From: Hygrocybe punicea
Lineage: Eukaryota > Basidiomycota > Agaricomycetes > Agaricales > Hygrophoraceae
Direction of reading: 5' to 3'
DNA: 64,000 bases
NCBI GenBank assembly: GCA_963556145.1
Contig: OY744469.1
Location: 4,002,767 to 4,066,766 of the forward strand
Shown: one piece after another, positions 23,140 to 33,997 of the stretch
Position numbering within the stretch: the first letter of the stretch is position 1
Layout of the letters: each line of letters begins with the position of its first letter
Notes under the pieces: generated by a model
Seen by the model: only the letters and a program-made list of their open reading frames with translations
The model's database searches: none
Told to the model about the DNA's origin: nothing
Program-made: the position numbers and the translations under genes

Positions 23140-24386
23140 TCAGCTGAAAGAAAGGATTCCACGTGCCTCACATCTCGGCAATCTCTTCCTGACTTCGTTT
23201 TCAACCTCGCCTGTACCCAGATTTCCGTACACATAAACGAAAAATCGCAAGCGTAGTAGATGGGAGAATCGTGTTTCCATGAAGAGTTGATCAATGAAGG
23301 CCCAATCTATGTGGTTTCCATTCGGATTCAACTCGTCAATGCTGGAAAGGAGTACACTGAATGAAACCTCTTCCAAGCAGGGGGAAGTGATTCTAGACAG
23401 GATCTGCGGGATCCACAGCACAGCACTTGAAAATTGTATTTCGGAGAAGGCATTGACGAGACCGTCAATCCGCACGTAGCGAAGTTTTGTGTTGTAGCCT
23501 AAATCAACGGCGTTGTAGAAGCCCTCTTGTGTCGAAAGCTTGGTCAATAGATGAAAGTTTGAATCCAAAGAATGAGCGAGTCCTCACCGGCATCCCCTCC
23601 AGCATCCATCTCGGTGAACCCAAACCGGAGATTCTCCAGGGAAGTATCGAGGACTCTCAGATACCTGCCAATGGCAGGGGAATCTTGTTGACTGACCCAA
23701 CCCAGATCGATGCTTTTTACGGCGCGAATGTCATGGTGCGAGAGCAGCCAATCGAAGATATCTCGCTTGTAACATCGAGCGAGATGGAGGACTTGCAAGT
23801 TAGATAGTCGGTGTGGTTGGGTGTATGGGAAGCATGGATCGTCCCATGGGAGATCGTGGAGTATCAGTCTCTCCAGAGGAAACGCACACAAGATGTCGAT
23901 CACTTCTGCAAATGGCTGGAAGCTGACGGCCACGATTTCCAGATTTTTCAAGAGTTTGAAGCTGGTGAGAAAGATCCTTCTCGCTTCCTCGCAGAAATTG
24001 ATCCACGATACGTTTTTAATGCAAAGGGATTGAACGGCGACGAGGTTGCTGAGAGATTGCATCACGCTTGCCCAGTTCGCGCCAACAGTTTCTTCAACTA
24101 TCTCTAGACGATGAATAGCTGTGGTAAAAGTACACAGGGTTGACCTCAGCAGAACAAGGAATTGGTCCATGTTCCTTTGGTGAAGACGTACGAGTCCAAA
24201 AAGATGGTACCGACTGCGAGGCAACCACGTCTTCCCAACTAGACTGACGGTAGCAAGCGTCTGGGGGTGGTCATGTAGACCGTCGATAATTGTGTCGACG
24301 AGCTCTGACGGGATCTCGACGGTTACGGTAGAGCTCGAAACTTTAAGAGCTGCGAAAGCGTCAGGGAGGGTTTGATTTGAGTCCAT
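23140..24386 (-). CDS. F-box-like / leucine-rich-repeat-type protein
   Basis: Two exons: 24386-23588 and 23525-23140. The intron of 61 nt (GTGAGG...CAAG) restores the frame so that the protein reads DAEGFYNAVDLGYNTKLR across the join. The N-terminus (after about 20 residues) has an F-box-like helix pattern, VEIPSELVDTIIDGLHDHPQ then TLATVSLVGKTWLPRSR. The rest consists of irregular leucine-rich units (LSNLVAVQSLCIKNVSW, FKLLKNLEIVAV, RLSNLQVLHLARC) and it closes RKRLPRCEARGILSFS. This is a very large family in mushroom fungi, presumed to be substrate receptors for SCF ubiquitin ligases; no substrate can be inferred. The MULE-like element begins about 140 bp upstream of its ATG. Confidence 0.8.
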
Positions 24387-24921
24387 GCCCGTGGTGTTGA
24401 GCTGAATATTATTCTCAGGGCTGATTCAAGTTTACCATCGTAGCCGGGACCGTCGATGAAGCCAACACGAGTCATTACAGCTCATTAGCTTGACCACAAC
24501 TTACAAGAAGCCTGGTCCAAACTTGAAGAGTATATATCAAGTAGGTAGTAGTAGTACTAGTAGTGGTCTATTGTAGTACTACTATTACTCAGGCACAATG
24601 GGTAGTACTACACTGTCACTAGTACAAGACACAATGTCATGCTGATTGGGCATGCTCAAACAGGTGCCGATCCTTATCAGCCTATCTTTACCTGATACCC
24701 TCATCATGCCCCCTCCCCCTCATCGATGGAGGCACTGGTCACCATCTCCCCGACGTCGTCTCTCCTTTCCACGTCGCTTGTTCGTATGTGAGGCCACACT
24801 GAGCGTGGCCTCACACTCTTTCCAGGTGTGTGGCCGTCTTCTCCATTCTCCATTTAACCACTGGAGATGCCACCATAATCGTTTTCTCCCCACTTTCTCC
24901 TCTCATTCTCCCCCACTTGCA

Positions 24922-27900
24922 ATGGCTAGCCCATCGCCACTGCTCGACATCGAGAAGATCCTTGTCAACGTATCTGATGATGATCTCCAACGATTTGTCT
25001 CAACGGTAAACACTTCTAATCCATTTCTTATCCATATTCTAATGCTTTATTCGTATAGCATCTCCCTCAGGACATTCGGGACACTCTCGAAGCTATCCAG
25101 CCCGGTTACTACTCTCGCGACAATGCCGCCGCTTGGATTCAGCCGCACATCTTCCTACCGTGGCTCAGCAACACGATCATGGGTCGGGCCGCATCGCGGC
25201 GAGACACTATGGTCACTAGTTCCACGTGTTCTACAATAGCTACAATGTCTGGACCACCACCAACTCCACCAACTGCCATCTTGCATTCCCGCGCCTCGTC
25301 AGCCTTGTCTCGGACCTCATCCACGTATTCCCTGGCCTCTTCGGCATCTTCCTGGTCAACCCCAAGCCCCAACACGTCTCAGAAAGCCAAATCGCAAGAA
25401 ATCGACCCCATCACGCCACTGGTCTTCGATACGCCCCAAAAATCCAAAAAACATGCCGTTCTTGTGGATTCAGATGACGATCTGGTGGAGATTAGTTCGG
25501 ACAATGACGTCGCAGTCCCCAGACACGTTATCGTGCCCCTCAAGAAGCGGAAGCTGGGGCTTGCTTGGGACAGTAAAGCCACAGGTACCATCAAGCAGGA
25601 AGTCGTCGAGTCCAAGATCAAGCAGGAAGTTGGCATGCCCAAGATCAAGCAAGAAGTCAGCGAGACCAACATCCAGCAGGAAGTCATCGAGATTGATGAC
25701 TCGGATACTAACAATAACGATACTCCGATTTTCGTGACATGCAAGGTGAAAGTGGACGAATTACGAATAGCTACAACTCCCCCCAAGTATTGGGAGGTCC
25801 CGCAACCTGGAAAGTCCTTTGCAACAGTCCTCAATGTGTCAAGGAAGCCAGAGGGCAGTTACGTCAACCAAAAGGGTGAGATCCTCTCAATTGCTCAAAT
25901 TTTCCGGGCCTATGTACGTTCCTTCACTCATTCTGGAACGTTTGCTGACACAATGGCGAGCAGGATCAAGAGGCATGGGTTACCGTCACTGGCGGCTCCA
26001 CAAATCTGAAGAAAGCAACCAAGGTTCTCTGCCTTGGACCCGACGTCATCCTGTGTCAAGCCACGATCTTGCAATGCAACGGTTTCTACGCATGCGACCA
26101 ACTCCGAGAAGATATACTCCCTTGTGAACGCTTTCAGGTCAATCTTGAAGCACAGAAGGCAATCATCAACGCAGAGCGCGATCTCAATGAGTTGGAGCAG
26201 TCGTCCATGGAATACAGAGTGGCCCAGTAAGTTTTCAAGCATTATACAACAAGTGCTAATGTACAATCACCTTCAAACAGGTTCTATAACGAGATCCAGT
26301 CCATCCAATGTTGATTCGTTCGAGGAGATGCAGTTTGTAATGGAGGGCCTGTCATGTGCAAATTCAAGCAGGTATGTAACCTTTTCTTCACAATACTGAG
26401 TCGATAATCAGCCTATCAACAGATCTCACCCGATGGAAAGGCCTACTTTGTTGGATGTGCTGGGTATCATCTGGGAGACAACATCAACGGCCACCGCTTC
26501 ACTGGGATCCCACTGTCTGTTGACGAAAAGATACTCTTGAAAGTGATGCAGAACAATGGCGCGTTCAAGCATGCTCTCCACAACGTCGCAATTGCTCAAG
26601 GATGCGTCAACATGCGCTCGTGTAGGTCGGGTGCAAAATATAAAGATGGTTGTGGTAAGTGATCACGCTATGATCTTCAAGCTGTTCTTTGACTTGGCTT
26701 GTTCGCAGAATACACCCACATCAAAGATGGGGTGATCACCAAAGGCAAGATGGTGCCTCACCCCTGCTCTACACGTGTCACGATCTACTCGCCTATCAAT
26801 CGCAAGCAGCTGCGTGGTGTCATTGTACTCAAAAATGGTCACAGCCATCCCATCATTGCTGCTGACAAAGTCACGAAAGAGGGTGTGCATCTGTATGAGC
26901 AGGCGATTGAAGCATTCGGTGTTACAGGTGCGACAGTAGGAAAAATAGATCGGGGTATGTAGTTTGGTTGTAATAGAATGGAAGATTCTCATCTGAGTGA
27001 TGTCCTTCAGCTGCAGCAATGCGTGCTGTCTTTGAAAACCAGAGTCCCTCCCGTATCGATGCGGCCCTAGGTAACAATCGCAAACGACGTGCTATCCTCG
27101 CACGAATGAAGGCCAAAGTCACTCCATTTGGTACCGGAATTGAAGGTGTAATCAATGCAAGCCGATCTGAATTGCAGTTGCCAGTGGAAGATCGATACAT
27201 TCACGAAATACACACTGTCAATGGTGTTGACGTGGTATGCACAATGCTGCCATACCTGGCAAATCTTGTACATTCAACAAACTCATTTCTGGCTGATGAC
27301 ACGTACAAGCGCGTACATGGCTCCTGGAAAGAATGGGAGATAGTAGTTTGGAATCGTCGACTAAACATGCGTACGTGACCATCTCATGACTTTAGGCCAA
27401 CTTTTAACATCATTCTACACTAGGTACTACAATCGCTCATCTCTACAGCCAACACGAGACTCATGTTGCATATGGTATGCTGTGGAAAGCTCTTTTCGAC
27501 ACCTTTGAGCGGGTCACAAAAAAAGTTGTAGGATTACGGTTCTTAGACGGCCACGGACTTGAAGGCATCATATTGGATGGTTGCAGGGCGCAGGCAGAAG
27601 GCCTGGGAGATTATTTGATGACCTGAAACCGACCTGAGACAACAGGAGTCACGGAAATGGATCCGCTGGTAATGGTAACCTATATTTTACGTCTCTGTTA
27701 TGTTCACATTGACCGGTAACCTAGTCTTCACTTCTCGTTACCATGCCGCTCACTCATCCAACTTGACTAGGAATCAAGAGAAATTGCGCCCATACCTGAA
27801 CCAAGCCGACTTTGACCGCGTTCATGCCTCAAGATTCCTTGAAACACAAGAGGAGTTGACGGCATTTGAGGGATGGTGTCGGGCACACAAGGCCAAGGAG

Positions 27901-29021
27901 CTTCGAGGTGAGTATATGTGTTCCATCGCCGAGTGTACTAACATCAAGCATATCAGATTGGATCAAAGACAAAGACTCACGCTGTTCTTGGTTTTGGGCG
28001 TCTATCAACAAGAATTTCACAAGGATACCAAGCGACCGATGGGACTTGCTGCCCAGTAGCACGAATCTCAATGAGAGTTCTCACCCACTCACAAATCAGA
28101 ACACCGGAGTCAACCTACCATTGTTAGAAGCTGTCATAGCGTATGTATCTTAATCTTTTCAGCCATTTAGCTCACATCTCATGTTTTTGTAGTGCCAAAC
28201 AATTCGATGAAACCATTCGTGAGAAGATACAACAAGCTAATGATACCGGGATTCTGCCCAATTGGCTCAACTCGGAATCCAAACGGCTTCACAAGAACCG
28301 GCTCCGTAAAGAGAGCAAGATACGTCAAGCAGCGGCTCGACATACAGCAATCGCTCAATACGACACGATCAGGGCCGAGTTGGAGGCTGAATTGGCAAAT
28401 CGGAAGCAGTCAGCCGAGAAAACGAAGGCATTGAAAGATCAACTGGCCGCGCTGAAAGCATCTGGCGCATCATACCGGTCACAACAGAAGGGCGCCAAGC
28501 GAGGCTTGCAGTATCATCCAGATCCCGAGGATGTGTACAACACAGCCGCCAGGGAGACAGGTACCTGAACATTTAATTTCACTTGTATGTGCTCACTCAA
28601 TTTTTACATGTAGACGAAACGAGCGAGGACAACGACAATGACGACGATTTCGACAGAGACAACGACGGAGACAATGACACCCTCAGCATTCTTGGGCGCA
28701 TATTCAATAAGGCCGCGACCCCTCCACCTGACGCAACACCAGAAGCTGGATCTTCCAGACAGGACTCAGTGGCGGGACCTCCGGAATCAGATGCCAAATC
28801 TGAACACAATGGCACTGCAAACATGGACGCAATCGTAGACAATGGCAACGACCCAAATGTTGATCTGGCAGTGGTGTCACCTCCCAAGGGGCGTGGGCAC
28901 CGGTACGTTCCACATAGCCTAACTCAATCAATGCTAAGCCTTTTCTTGTAGCAAAATCAAGACAAGAGTCGTGTATGCACCAGAGATTAGCCCACCCAAA
29001 AGGAGACGAAGCCGTAAATAG
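24922..29021 (+). pseudogene. MULE-like transposase gene with two in-frame TGA codons
   Basis: Multi-exon gene. Exon 1 starts MASPSPLLDIEKILVNVSDD. A Ser/Thr-rich and Lys-Gln-Glu-Val repeat region follows (IKQEVVESKIKQEV near 25590-25690). A zinc-binding-like block has GPVMCKFKQISPDGKAYFVG, then CRSGAKYKDGCEYTHIKDG. The catalytic-type region is LADDTYKRVHGSWKEWEIVV near 27293 and LDGHGLEGIILDGCRAQAEG near 27546, then CYVHIDR near 27700 and STNLNESSHPLTNQNTGVNL near 28065. The Asp-Asp and C-x2-H spacing suggests a MULE DDE transposase. It ends PKRRRSRK at TAG 29019-29021. TGA codons at 26312-26314 and 27624-27626 interrupt conserved blocks and no splice choice was found to remove them; each could derive from CGA. 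Probably inactive. Confidence 0.65.
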
Positions 29022-29111
29022 ATTTTTTGTATGTCATAACACATTTCAAAAAAGTTTGGCCACTCCAAGTGTGAATTACCAATTACTAAGTAAGCGACCA
29101 AGTACTACTAC

Positions 29112-29177
29112 TACTACCTAAGTGGAAGTAGTACTACCTACTACTACCTAAGTGGAAGTAGTACTACCTACTACCTG
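29112..29177 (+). repeat. 30-bp tandem repeat at the right end of the MULE-like element
   Basis: A unit containing CTAAGTGGAAGTAGTACTAC repeats at a 30-bp spacing, preceded by a run of TACTAC triplets. The reverse complement (GTAGTACTAC) recurs near the left end at 24541-24620. Subterminal tandem repeats like these often serve as transposase-binding sites. Confidence 0.7.
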
Positions 29178-29228
29178 TTTGGTCACCCCTCAAACTTGAA
29201 GCCCATACGTATATATATCCAGGCCAAA

Positions 29229-30119
29229 ATGTCGTCTTCCTCTCAGCCAAAAGCTGCTCGCAGTCGACTGGCACGCAAAACCCTCACCAAGACCATCCCT
29301 GTAGTCCTACGATCCTCCTCTCGCGCCAAATCCGGCGTAGAACTCGTGAAGCTCCTGCTAGATCAGGATCTAAAACCGCGCATTCCATGCAAAGTCGATG
29401 TCCCGCCGCCTAAAATCCGTGTCGTAGCAGCAGACGTACTTGAAGCTGCATTTGACATGGTCTCAAAACATGCAACGGGAAGGGTTGCTGTCCTGTCTAT
29501 GGCTTCAGAGCTCCGTCCTGGAGGCGGATTCCTTAGCGGGGCCAATTCGCAAGAGGAGAGTTTATGCATGCGTACGACGCTCTACCCTAGCCTCCACGAT
29601 GACTTTTACCGGCTGCCTGACCTTGGCTGTGTGTACACACCTGATGTCTGTGTCTTTCGCGGAGAATATGACCAAATCTGCAACGGGGATGTGGAACCTC
29701 AGGCTCAGCCGACAAGTTCGACGCCAGAGGTCAATGCGGTCAACAAGTGGTGGTTTGTCGACGTCATCTCGTGTGCTGCTGTTCGCGGCCCTGAGCTTGA
29801 CGAGTCCGGCGGATACGCGAATCTGGCGCATAAGGATCTGATGCGTGAGAAGATAAAGCGGATATTCCGCACGGCTGCCCTGGAAGAATGTCGGCGTATT
29901 GTGCTGGGTGCTTTTGGATGCGGTGCATTTGGGAATCCGTCCGGAGAGGTGGCTGCATTATTTCACAGGGTGTTGATGGGAAGGGACGGGAGTGGTACGG
30001 GAAAGAAGGGTGGTGAGTTTGTCGGATGCTTTGACGAGGTCGTTTTTGCCATCAAGGGCGGGAGAAGGGAGACTTTGGGACTTTTCAAGGCCGCTCTCCA
30101 AGTCGAGTCTGCGGCTTGA
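29229..30119 (+). CDS. PARG-like / DUF2263 macrodomain protein (TIGR02452-type)
   Basis: Intronless gene of 296 residues starting MSSSSQPKAARSRLARKT. The microbial-type PARG N-terminal domain is followed by the signature GGGFLSGANSQEESL at residues 98-112, with the tandem glutamates of bacterial and fungal poly(ADP-ribose) glycohydrolases. The macrodomain ends with RRIVLGAFGCGAFGNPSGEV near residue 222 and a C-terminal FDEVVFAIKGG strand. The expected role is removal of ADP-ribose from proteins or related nucleotides. The first 30 residues are basic and could be a targeting segment. The MULE-like element ends 28 bp before the ATG, so its subterminal repeats may now act as the promoter; the TATA-like ATATATATC at 29210-29218 is only about 12 bp from the ATG. 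Confidence 0.85.
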   Translation: MSSSSQPKAARSRLARKTLTKTIPVVLRSSSRAKSGVELVKLLLDQDLKPRIPCKVDVPPPKIRVVAADVLEAAFDMVSKHATGRVAVLSMASELRPGGGFLSGANSQEESLCMRTTLYPSLHDDFYRLPDLGCVYTPDVCVFRGEYDQICNGDVEPQAQPTSSTPEVNAVNKWWFVDVISCAAVRGPELDESGGYANLAHKDLMREKIKRIFRTAALEECRRIVLGAFGCGAFGNPSGEVAALFHRVLMGRDGSGTGKKGGEFVGCFDEVVFAIKGGRRETLGLFKAALQVESAA

Positions 30120-30434
30120 CTGCACTGGCAGTCGAAATATTGCCATGACATTCGTCCATCCGATAGTGTAGCTTTGCCAAAACTGTAAACCATGTTTAAC
30201 TGATAAGCTTGCAAGCTTGGGTGTTCGTGTATAAACATTAATAGTACATTCACAAGTAGCTACGGAACGTAGGAACTTGCAGGCTACGGAAATCGCGGGA
30301 GTATTTCACCAACCGCGAAGTACAGTCGGTTGCATAAAGATTGAGAAACACAATCCGTAAAAACTTGTTTGTCTAAGTTTGCAATAGGGTCTAGCGTGAC
30401 TTTTCCCTTTGTCACGCTGCGACTTGTTATCGTG

Positions 30435-31485
30435 ATGACAATCAGTATCGACTTGCGCTCGCTGATCGTGGCCTGGCGCGAAGAAGACTGTACGGCTGGA
30501 GAAATCGCGAACCTCGTAGGATGTAGTCAGAGTACCGTTTACAGAGTTATCCGATACTATGAAGACACTGGCCAACTGGTTAACCATCGGACCCACCACC
30601 GAGGCCGCCCCCGAGCACTCGACATGGCAGACACCAATTACCTTCATTCGCTAGTCACTGCCAATCCAACTTTATATCTTGACGAACTCCAGGACCAGCT
30701 GTATGCTGTCCGCAATATCTATGTTTCGATTGCTACCATCTGGCGAGCACTTCGTCGGCTTGCTATCACTCACAAAACCATCTCAGCAGCTGCATTGGAA
30801 CGCAATGAACTGCTACGAGCAACATGGCAAGCTGCTTATGGTGACATTCCGATGGAGTTTTTTGTCTGGCTGGATGAGGCAGCGGTGGATGATCACACCA
30901 ATCAACGGCGGAGAGGCTGGTCTTTGATTGGAAATGCGTGTGTTCGGAGGGCAACATTCATTCGTGGAGTACGCTATTCAGTGCTTCCAGCACTATCATC
31001 AGATGGTATCATTGCCTTAGACATCTTCGAAGGATCTGTCAACAAGCTTCGTTTTATTGAATTTGTTCGCGGACAACTTGTGAGTCAGATTCCCTTTTCT
31101 GTTTCGGGCTAACTCCTGCTCCAATATAGGCGCCGAAACTCACACCATATCCTGGACCACGAAGTGTGGTAGTCATGGATAATTGCACGATCCACCATGA
31201 CGAAGAAGTCCGGCAGATCATTGAGGATGAGTGTGGTGAGTTTTTTTTTTTTTTTTGAGGCAATGTACTCACGGGTAACAAGGTGCTAAACTTATTTATT
31301 TGCCGCCGTATTCGCCTGATTTCAACCCAATTGAACAGGCATTTCATGCTCTCAAGACATGGCTTCGTCGGCATGAAGATGCTGCACTGACCCCTGAGTG
31401 TCGGCCTTGGCTGATACAGCAAGCAACGTTAGCGATCACTCAGGAGCAGGCCATGTCATGGATTATTAATTGTGGGTACTCTTAG
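30435..31485 (+). CDS. IS630/Tc1/mariner-type DDE transposase
   Basis: Three exons (30435-31079, 31130-31235, 31283-31485) give 317 residues with no internal stop. The N-terminus holds a helix-turn-helix (EIANLVGCSQSTVYRVIRYY) and a GRPRALD-type hinge. The catalytic triad is visible: first Asp in FVWLDEAAVDD, second in VVVMDNCTIHH, and Glu in YSPDFNPIEQAFHAL, 34 or so residues after the second Asp. It ends INCGYS at TAG 31483-31485. The second intron has a run of 16 T after the donor. The intact frame and well-matched TIRs suggest a recently active copy. A cut-and-paste enzyme that would act on the TIRs at 30323 and 33761. Confidence 0.93.
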
Positions 31486-31602
31486 TCAAATCACACATTG
31501 TATTCAGTTGGAAAATCGTGTACATTGAGCATGATACTAGCTTAGCGAGATGTACATACAATCATGCTACGTATTGGCTTGGAAGAAAAAATGAAAACCT
31601 TG

Positions 31603-33571
31603 TCAAATACTTGGCATCGCACGAGGTGTAGCGCTGCCACTATTTATACCTGCCGCTTTCTGTGCTTCAAGCTGAGCGCACCATTCCGTCGCAAATGCTT
31701 GAAATTTCCATATTTGTCCTTCAATTGCTCCTGTGACAGCGCAAAGTCGAGATACAGGCACCCGCCCAAGAATATCAGGGGTTAAGTCGAGATCTGCCAA
31801 GGACGATTTGACGTGTATGAGATCAATACCCTTTTCCTCTTTGAATGCAAGCAGACAGGCATGGAGCTCTTCACCAGGTATCGGGACGTCCATCGCGGTC
31901 GCCAAAATAGGATTGGAAGCTTGGCGAACGATCGGAATCGCAGGATTCACCAGTTGATCTCCTTGGGGGCGGGAAAGCCCTGTGAGTAGCGGAATCAATG
32001 ATGCCATGAGCAACATTGTGGGATCGGTCGCAGGAGGAGCGTTCCCTCGAACCCTAGACCGGCCGCTTATGAGGCGTCCATCACGGATACCGTCAAATTC
32101 GATGGTATTTGGGGGCTCGTGTTTCGTTGCATCAGAAGCAGCCTGAAATGGATTCATTAGTTGGTGGCTCAACTGAGATCAATAATTGGTACATACAATA
32201 GCGGCCGCCCAGATTTTTAACTTGCGGGTGTTGAGTCCGAGGTGTTCTCCTGACGCAGCAACGTAGCAAAAGCCAGGCTCGCCATGCTCGCCCTGGTGCT
32301 GGGCACAAGGCCACTTCTTTTTGAGTTGTAGAACGATCCTGCCGTGGAGTTGGTCTTCTTCCCCAAACTCGTCAATACGTGGTACCCGGGTACCGTACAT
32401 CAACTCATCGTCTGTCGATTGGCCAGCCTGCAGAGGAACGTAAGACTACAGATCGTTAAATAGAGTTTAGATCATGTCTAAATAAATGTACTTACTGGTT
32501 TCCTGATCCTCCAGCCCTCGAGTGCCGAAAGGGAAAACTCGACGCTACACGTGGCTCGATTTCTCTTCGACAAGGCTTCAATGGCTACTTGAAAATCAGC
32601 ATCGGATTCGATTGATACAGCGCCTGCCTTCCCGCCACTAGCAAAATGTGTTAGAGATTATGAGTGAAAGGGAAAAAAACCCACCTCGACCCAGTCCACC
32701 AAAATTTGAAAGGTGGACCATTATGCACCCCCGGACTAAACTGATCTGCTAACTCATGGATAGTGAGGAACTGTGCAATAAAAGCGCCACGTGTGATCTG
32801 CGATTCAATGATGTTGATAAAGCCAAACTTGGTGCATGACTTCTTCTTGATGACGGCCTTGTGTGAGCGGGCTCCAAGTCCCTTCTCCAGTTCAAGAGAC
32901 GTCATTGTGACGTAGACAAGGTGGCCAGTCTGCTTATTAATAACTGAGCGAGAGTAAGCGATCAAATGTCAACGTGTGAGGAGATCCTTACCATCCGGTT
33001 GAGCAGGACCCGATCCATGCATGTTGAAGGTAAATTGGGCGGGACGATTTTCTCCAAACGTGAAAGGAGCTTCGGTGGGACGATTTTCTCCATGCGTGAA
33101 AGGAGGTTGGGCGGCTGGTTGAAGAAGGGGGAAAATGTTGGGCGGGACAGGGCGGCCGGCGGCGATGAGATCGACCTCAATCTCCTGTCTGGTACGGTAA
33201 AATTTAGGTGGAATTACGCCGCCATCTACATAACAGAGTTATCTCCATATATAATGACGAAAAGAAAATAAGACCTTACCAATCCAACTTGGATTGTCGA
33301 GCCAACCGTCAGAGGGGCGGCTCGGCACGTTCTCCTTATCATTTCGGACGTACGGCGGTGGAAATCCCCTCTCACGAGCAGTACTGGACAGGCGAGAGCG
33401 GGTTTTGGGAATGAGAGTGGTGTGAGTCGCCTGAGCAGGCACGTTCTCGACTGGAGTGAGGGGCATCAATGATTGACACTGGGGGGGTCTGTACTCGAAG
33501 CACTCACCTTTATAGTGCTGGACTGGCCCGTGCACAGACGGATCTTGTGGTATTTTGAGCACTGTGGTCAT
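31603..33571 (-). CDS. Agaricomycete-specific protein carried inside the mariner element
   Basis: Minus-strand gene of about seven exons with ATG near 33571 and stop at 31603-31605. Segments include ARERGFPPPYVRNDKENVPS near 33350, SCTKFGFINIIESQITRGAF near 32840, GGKAGAVSIESDADFQVAIE near 32630, CAQHQGEHGEPGFCYVAASG then EHLGLNTRKLKIWAAAI near 32310-32200, and a last exon with ATKHEPPNTIEFDGIRDGRL near 32130. The C-terminal block DLTPDILGRVPVSRLCAVTG then AIEGQIWKFQAF looks like a small helical SAM- or HhH-type fold. I recognise this as a repeated, conserved family in mushroom genomes with no assigned function. The cysteines and His of CAQHQGEHGEPGFCY might bind metal. Exon edges are approximate. 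Confidence 0.6.
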
Positions 33572-33930
33572 TGCTGGACGGATCCTGTGGACATTGCCGG
33601 CTGCTGGTCGTCGTCGTCGACCTACTGATAACTTGAAGATGCTGTGACTGATCCGTGACAATGCGTGACTGATCGTGACAAATTGCTAAATTGAGGTCAT
33701 GGCAAGCTTAGACAAATAAGTTTTTGCGGATTTTGTTTCTCAATCTTTCTGCAACCGACTGTAATTGCAGAATAAAAACGTCATACATTTACACGGAAAT
33801 ATATGAAGCTCAGGCACTTGAGTCATTTTCATAAGGAATTTGAAATAAAATCTAGTCACGATCCAATTAAGTGAATTCGCCGCTCACGTGATCACATAAG
33901 TGATATCACCGCGATCACTGCCAAATTCAA

Positions 33931-33938
33931 TATATATA
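33931..33938 (+). promoter_or_regulatory. TATA box of the variant H3 gene
   Basis: TATATATA lies 60 bp upstream of the ATG at 33998, with a pyrimidine-rich CCCCCCACCTCTTTTATTCC leader after it. The whole promoter lies in the 236 bp between the mariner right terminus (33761) and the start codon, so the element insertion may have replaced upstream control sequence. Confidence 0.55.
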
Positions 33939-33997
33939 CCATACAATGTTCCCCCCACCTCTTTTATTCCCCCAACACCAACCTCTACCTGATTCAT

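Larger units (their letters stand above)
24529..29190. mobile_element. MULE-like DNA transposon between 11-bp direct repeats
   Basis: CAAACTTGAAG occurs at 24518-24528 and again at 29191-29201, an 11-bp repeat within the 8-11 bp TSD range of Mutator-like elements. The inner ends are degenerate inverted repeats: the left starts AGTATATATCAAGTAGGTAG and the right, reverse-complemented, starts AGGGGTGACCAAACAGGTAG. Both ends then carry GTAGTACTAC-rich subterminal tracts (24541-24620 and 29101-29177). The 4.66 kb interior is filled by one transposase-type gene on the plus strand. The right end lies only 28 bp from the ATG of the PARG-like gene. The ends are inferred from the direct repeats and should be confirmed against an empty site. 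Confidence 0.65.
30323..33761. mobile_element. Tc1/mariner-type element with 60-bp TIRs, TA duplication and a second gene
   Basis: The left terminus starts CAGTCGGTTGCATAAAGATT at 30323 and the right terminus, reverse-complemented, starts CAGTCGGTTGCAGAAAGATT, ending at 33761. The first 60 bases match at about 55 positions. TA lies on both sides (30321-30322 and 33762-33763), the target duplication of this superfamily. Inside are a DDE transposase on the plus strand (30435-31485) and a multi-exon gene on the minus strand (31603-33571). At 3.4 kb it is about twice the size expected for a one-gene mariner element. Confidence 0.9.

Noticed and set aside
24541..24625. GTAGTACTAC tracts taken as the actual termini of the MULE-like element
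   Set aside because: Using GGTAGTAG as the end gives no matching flanking duplication, whereas placing the ends next to CAAACTTGAAG does.
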